DNA of 33,124 nucleotides from Paraburkholderia sartisoli (lineage in GTDB: Bacteria > Pseudomonadota > Gammaproteobacteria > Burkholderiales > Burkholderiaceae), in the NCBI RefSeq assembly GCF_900107685.1, contig NZ_FNRQ01000015.1, forward strand, positions 11,452-44,575. Direction: 5' to 3'. The notes under the pieces are model-generated. The model searched no databases. It saw only the letters and a list, made by a program, of their open reading frames with translations, and was not told where the DNA came from. This document shows positions 29,799-33,124 of the stretch, in pieces. The position numbers were made by a program, and so were the translations under genes. Numbering within the stretch: position 1 is the first letter of the stretch; the number at the start of each line of letters is the position of its first letter.

Positions 29799-30926
29799 AG
29801 CCGACACCGGCTTCTTGCCGGCGATGATCCTGGAGACCCACCGCCCCGCATGATGGAAAGGCCGTTCGTAGACGACGTGGATGTTCCACGATACGAGAAG
29901 GGTCAACAGCGTTTGAGTCACGAGCGCGCACAGGGGCGGGGCGCCGAGGTCGATCAGGATCCGGATGCCGACGTACCCCATCGCGGCATGGCACACATAC
30001 ATCGGGTAGCTGATCCGGGCAAAGAACCTGACCAGAAAGCCGCCTTCCCATTCCGGAAACCAGAAATACAGCGCGGCGAAGATCGCGAGCGCTGCCACGT
30101 AGGACAGATAGACGTCTGCCGTGAAGTCCTCACGATGGCAGCACCACAGGAAAACACCCATCAGCACCGCGACCGAGATGGCGAACTTTCTCGCGCTCAT
30201 CAGCTTGCGGTAGTGGAAGTTGAAGGCCACGCCCACGGTCATGAATAGCAGGTACTTCAACGGCCAGAGGAAATTCTCTGGCGGGTTCCAGCCCATCGGA
30301 TAGGCGGCTTTGTAGGGTGCTGCCCACGCTGCTGCGGCGGCAATGACGAAGAACGGGTAGACCTTGCCGCGTCGGATCGCGCTCCAGAACAACAGCACGA
30401 ACAGATAGAACTTTGTCTCGACTTCCAGCGTCCAGACGACGCCGTCTATCGAGGGGTATTCGGTCCAGTCGCGAAACAGCGACATGTGCCACCAGATCGT
30501 GTACCAGGAATAGGTGAGGTAGTGCGATTTGTAGGCGGCGCCGCAGAAGAGCGCGAGCATCGTCACGGCGAAACCGGCGACGTACGTCGGCCAGATCCGG
30601 AAAATGCGGCCAGCCACGAACGCCATCATCCCGCGCAGATTGCTCGGCAGATTCGCGATTGCCTGTGGCACGACAAGTCCGCTGATTAAAAAGAAGAGGG
30701 CGACACCTAGCGCACCGAGATTGATATACGGCGAGATCGACAGGAATCTGACCAGTTTGTGGGGGTACGGGTCGGCATACAGCGCCGGCAATCCGTCGTA
30801 TTCACCCCTGATGTACTGGAAAACGAGAACATAGTGGGCGATCAGGACAAGCAGGCTGGCGATCCCGCGCAGGCCATCGGCGAAGGCAATCTTTCCGCTG
30901 CCGCCACGCTGTGAAGCTTCTTTCAT
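29748..30926 (-). CDS. Membrane acyltransferase, family 3 (O-antigen acetylase type)
   Basis: The 392-residue protein is highly hydrophobic with roughly ten membrane segments. The family-3 acyltransferase motifs are clear: FADGLRGIASLLVLIAH with Arg20 and His31, ALFFLISGLVVP, RIFRIWPTYV, and VVWTLEVETKFYLFVL (about 163-178). Members transfer acetyl groups to O-antigen or exopolysaccharide in the inner membrane. In prophages they cause serotype conversion and can block adsorption of related phages. It is encoded leftward, converging on and overlapping the fibre-like gene. It lies 49 bases downstream of the helicase gene on the same strand. The gap 30927-30975 shows no clear promoter. It seems less GC-rich than its neighbours, consistent with separate acquisition. 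Confidence 0.9.
   Translation of the reverse strand: MKEASQRGGSGKIAFADGLRGIASLLVLIAHYVLVFQYIRGEYDGLPALYADPYPHKLVRFLSISPYINLGALGVALFFLISGLVVPQAIANLPSNLRGMMAFVAGRIFRIWPTYVAGFAVTMLALFCGAAYKSHYLTYSWYTIWWHMSLFRDWTEYPSIDGVVWTLEVETKFYLFVLLFWSAIRRGKVYPFFVIAAAAAWAAPYKAAYPMGWNPPENFLWPLKYLLFMTVGVAFNFHYRKLMSARKFAISVAVLMGVFLWCCHREDFTADVYLSYVAALAIFAALYFWFPEWEGGFLVRFFARISYPMYVCHAAMGYVGIRILIDLGAPPLCALVTQTLLTLLVSWNIHVVYERPFHHAGRWVSRIIAGKKPVSASGNTNRANDALGASRT
29797..29814. terminator. Hairpin between convergent genes, possible bidirectional terminator
   Basis: GAAGCCG (29797-29803) pairs perfectly with CGGCTTC (29808-29814) around ACAC. It starts within the TGA of the fibre-like gene and lies inside the 3' end of the acyltransferase gene. 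No long T run follows on either strand, so termination strength is uncertain. Confidence 0.35.
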
Positions 30927-30975
30927 CTCTCGTCCGACTATTCTGGTTTAAGCCGAATTCTATCCCATCAAGGAT

Positions 30976-32421
30976 CTAGACACGCAGACCCTTGCTTTTC
31001 ATGGCATCCAGCAGAATGTCCTGCACTTCGCGCTTAGTTTCCCGGCGCAGCATCACATCCTCGTCGATCGTGTCGCGGGCGATGATGTGATAGATGAACA
31101 TCGGGCGACGGTGCCCGGCCTGTAGCTGGCGCACTGGGCCGATCCGCTCGATGATCTGCTGGAACTCTTCGAGGTTCCACCAGTGCCCAAAGAACGCGAG
31201 GATGTTGCCGCCGTCCTGCAGGTTCAGCCCGTGCCCGGCGCTGGCCGGATGGGCGAACAGCACCGGGATCTTCCCGGCGTTCCAGTCCCTTATGGTCTGC
31301 GGGTTCTGGTCGAGTTGACGGCCGCGCGGAAAAGCGCGCGCGAGCCGAGCAAGATCAGACTTGAAGTGATAAGCGACGAGCACAGGCATCCCAGCAGCTT
31401 CCTCGACAATGTCTTCGAGTGCATGGAGTTTTTCATCGTGGACGTCCTTCCAGTTTCCGGCGTCGTCGACGTAGGCGGCGCCGTTGGCGAGCTGCAGGCA
31501 CTTCATCGTGCGGCTCGCGGCGTTCAGCGCTTCGACTTCGTGCTCGCCGATCTCCATGAACATCTTTCGTTCCATGTCCTGATACAGCCGCCGGGCGCCG
31601 CTCGGTAGGTCGACGTACACCGGGCGCACGATCGGCTTCTCGAGGTCGAACCAGTCAGCCGGATCGAGCGATATCGTGCAGTCGCGCAGCGCCTGCTGTA
31701 TCTGTTCCTGCGCGTGGTCGAGCGGCTCGACGGCGTGATAGCCGCGGTCCCCCTTCACGGACTGGAACCAGCGCGATTCGAACGCCGAGTACGAGCGCCC
31801 GAGCCGCTGGCCGCCGTCGATGAACCACTGCTGGCCCCACAGATCCTTAAGCCCGTTCGGCGACGGTGTGCCGGTCAGGTTCGTCCAGCGCTTCACCTTC
31901 GTGTGCGCAACCTGCGCGAGTGCGCGGCCGCGCACGCTGCCGCCCGAACCTTTCAGGAATTCTTTACCCAGCTTGCTTTTCTGGTTCGAAATCCGCGTCG
32001 ACTTCAGCTTCGTCGACTCGTCCGCAACGACCGTGCCGAACGGCCACGGGCGCGGGTTGTGTTTGAACCAGTCAATCAGCCAGGGCAAGTTCTCATAATT
32101 GATCGAGAATATCGGCGCATCGCGGCGTAGCTGCATCGCGCGGTTGTTCGCGTCGCCAAGGATCGGCACGACTTCGAGCCCGCGCAGATGCTCCCACTTC
32201 TCACACTCGTCCGGCCACGTCGATCGCGCGACGCGCAGCGGTGCGATCACGAGCGTCGGTTGCGTCTCGATGCCGAGTGCATAGAGCGATTCGAGTGTCG
32301 TCAGAGTGCTGACCGTCTTGCCGAGCCCCATGCCTGCCCACACGTTCGTGCGCTCGACGTCCGACTGGTGCTCGATGATCAGCCCTTGATACTTGTGGGG
32401 CACGAAGACGCGGCGGGTCAT
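30976..32421 (-). CDS. SNF2-type superfamily 2 helicase
   Basis: The ATG at 32421 overlaps the upstream cupin stop as ATGA, which fixes the start although the frame is open further upstream. The 481-residue protein has HKYQGLIIEHQ then Walker A AGMGLGKT (29-36), TLVIAPLRVARSTWPDE (motif Ia), VVADESTKLK (Asp134, Glu135), NLTGTPSPNG (181-190), and near the end QQIIERIGPVRQ (421-432) with the arginine finger region. HPASAGHGLNLQ is motif V. This is the phage SNF2/DEAD-like translocase family, thought to work in replication or recombination. The enzyme stands apart from the replication genes, on the opposite strand. Confidence 0.9.
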   Translation of the reverse strand: MTRRVFVPHKYQGLIIEHQSDVERTNVWAGMGLGKTVSTLTTLESLYALGIETQPTLVIAPLRVARSTWPDECEKWEHLRGLEVVPILGDANNRAMQLRRDAPIFSINYENLPWLIDWFKHNPRPWPFGTVVADESTKLKSTRISNQKSKLGKEFLKGSGGSVRGRALAQVAHTKVKRWTNLTGTPSPNGLKDLWGQQWFIDGGQRLGRSYSAFESRWFQSVKGDRGYHAVEPLDHAQEQIQQALRDCTISLDPADWFDLEKPIVRPVYVDLPSGARRLYQDMERKMFMEIGEHEVEALNAASRTMKCLQLANGAAYVDDAGNWKDVHDEKLHALEDIVEEAAGMPVLVAYHFKSDLARLARAFPRGRQLDQNPQTIRDWNAGKIPVLFAHPASAGHGLNLQDGGNILAFFGHWWNLEEFQQIIERIGPVRQLQAGHRRPMFIYHIIARDTIDEDVMLRRETKREVQDILLDAMKSKGLRV

Positions 32422-32894
32422 TCGTCGTTTTTCCGCGCGAGGTATTCCCAAAACGGCACCTTCACGCCGTCGACCTTGAAACCCCACATGCCCTGAAATT
32501 TCGACGTAACGAACAGCGTCCACACCCCGCCGGCCGATACTTCAGTGATCTGGTGGAACTCACCGAAATTGAGCCGCGCCGTGTCGCCAGCAACGCGCCG
32601 GATGCACGAGCCGTCTTCGCGCACTTCTCGATACCAGCCATGCAAAATGAATGTACGCGCATTCCACGGGTGGTCATGCAACGCACGATCGTTGTCGCGG
32701 CGCAAGATGTGGTGGATGCGCACGCTCCATGGGAACCATGAATGCTTTGTGGTGTGCGTCTTCTGGTCGTACGGGTTAAGCAACCACCAGCGGCTCATGT
32801 AGCCGTCGAGATGGGCGTACGGTGTGCGCTGCGCGCGCCGGATCAGCCAGCACGTAACGGCGGGGATTGCGAGGATTCGAGCGACGGTTTTCAT
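32418..32894 (-). CDS. RmlC-like cupin phage protein
   Basis: The 158-residue protein starts behind AGGTGG. After a hydrophobic N-terminus (VARILAIPAVTCWLI, possible anchor) comes the conserved block HHILRRDNDRALHDHPWNAR with His73 and His75, ILHGWYREV, FGEFHQITEV with His114, and GGVWTLFVTSKFQGMWGF. This is a recurring phage cupin with a likely metal site of clustered histidines. The substrate is unknown. It is translationally coupled to the helicase gene (ATGA), so the two probably act at the same stage. It is the first gene inside the right attachment site. Confidence 0.75.
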   Translation of the reverse strand: MKTVARILAIPAVTCWLIRRAQRTPYAHLDGYMSRWWLLNPYDQKTHTTKHSWFPWSVRIHHILRRDNDRALHDHPWNARTFILHGWYREVREDGSCIRRVAGDTARLNFGEFHQITEVSAGGVWTLFVTSKFQGMWGFKVDGVKVPFWEYLARKNDE

Positions 32895-33028
32895 ATGTCC
32901 ACCTGTCTAATAATTGCTGATCAATTGGCCGCAAACCCGCGTGGTTTGGTGCCTGTTTCTTGTGCAATCGTTTAGACAGCAGTTCCCGCAACGCCATACC
33001 CGGTAAGGGTTTGCGGGCTATCGACGTT
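32895..33028 (-). promoter_or_regulatory. Gap with a weak leftward promoter candidate
   Basis: No gene is supported in this gap. On the minus strand TTGCGG (32934-32929) and TATTAG (32912-32907) are 16 bases apart and could drive the cupin-helicase pair. An inverted repeat, AATTG (32912-32916) with CAATT (32922-32926), overlaps the spacer and might be an operator. AAACC/GGTTT (32933-32947) is a further short hairpin. Confidence 0.3.
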
Positions 33029-33078
33029 CCTGATTTGGGATCAGAGGGTCGAAGGTTCGAATCCTTTCGCTCCGACCA
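33029..33078 (+). tRNA. tRNA-Pro(UGG) 3' half, prophage attachment site
   Basis: The sequence carries an anticodon arm (CCTGA, loop TTTGGGA, TCAGA) with anticodon TGG at 33036-33038. It also has a T arm (GAAGG, TTCGAAT, CCTTT at 33051-33067), an acceptor strand CGCTCCG (33068-33074), discriminator A and encoded CCA (33076-33078). The matching 5' acceptor strand CGGAGCG and a D arm are absent upstream. The gene is therefore a 3' half, as expected at one end of a prophage that integrated into tRNA-Pro. The core should begin at about 33029-33031. Bases 33079-33124 would be host DNA. Confidence 0.88.
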
Positions 33079-33124
33079 CGAATAGCAGCAGGCAAGCATC
33101 AAGCAAAAACCCGCGTCGCCGTCA

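Noticed and set aside
32776..33102. Leftward frame of 108 codons containing SERKDSNLRPSDPKSGT
   Set aside because: This phrase is a known false translation of tRNA antisense sequence. The frame spans the tRNA-Pro fragment and the attachment site and overlaps the cupin gene.

Overview
The window is the right-hand 33 kb of a podovirus-type prophage in a GC-rich betaproteobacterium, most likely Burkholderia, Paraburkholderia or Caballeronia. Host assignment is inference: it rests on the high GC, the codon use, and the similarity of the virion genes to Bordetella phage BPP-1 and related Burkholderia podoviruses. The right boundary is visible. At 33029-33078 lies the 3' half of a tRNA-Pro(UGG) gene with no 5' half, as left by integration into a tRNA 3' end. 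No integrase is present, so the prophage should continue left of base 1.

Layout. Bases 1-1645 hold the lysogeny region. A leftward pentapeptide-repeat cassette has its own sigma70 promoter. A terminator separates it from a leftward LexA/CI-type repressor gene that is followed by a tiny membrane-protein gene. A divergent Cro/YdaS-like gene lies opposite. Bases 1777-4143 hold a primase-helicase followed by a repeat-rich, relatively AT-rich gap that looks like a replication origin. Bases 4180-24886 form one long rightward morphogenesis operon: HTH protein, small and large terminase, acetyltransferase, cupin-like protein, T7-type portal, Bbp19-like protein, scaffold, capsid, cement protein, tail tubular proteins A and B, a second acetyltransferase-like protein, and three ejection proteins. 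The last two ejection proteins carry a lytic transglycosylase and an HELGH metallopeptidase motif. Bases 24945-27296 encode the tailspike, and 27318-28681 the lysis genes (small membrane protein, GH19 endolysin, 3TM-type holin, unknown). Bases 28689-32894 look like accessory or lysogenic-conversion cargo: a fibre-like protein with a signal peptide on the plus strand, then a leftward acyltransferase, SNF2-type helicase and cupin.

How it works together. CI represses the rightward promoter at 1356-1384, and RecA-stimulated self-cleavage of CI would release it. The primase-helicase would start replication, probably at the repeats beside its stop codon. The terminase packages DNA through the portal into a BPP-1-like head. 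The ejection proteins breach the envelope, and the spike recognises or degrades surface polysaccharide. The pentapeptide cassette, acyltransferase and secreted fibre-like protein may change the lysogen or its surface.

The most notable unexplained signals are regulatory. An exact 12-base word, CGTAACCATACC, occurs four times, three of them just upstream of a virion gene. A large two-part stem-loop encloses the tailspike ribosome-binding site and the first two bases of its start codon. A hairpin separates a weak Shine-Dalgarno from the small-terminase start. Opposed CCACCTAGA repeats follow the primase. No CRISPR array, transposase, reverse transcriptase or complete RNA gene was seen.
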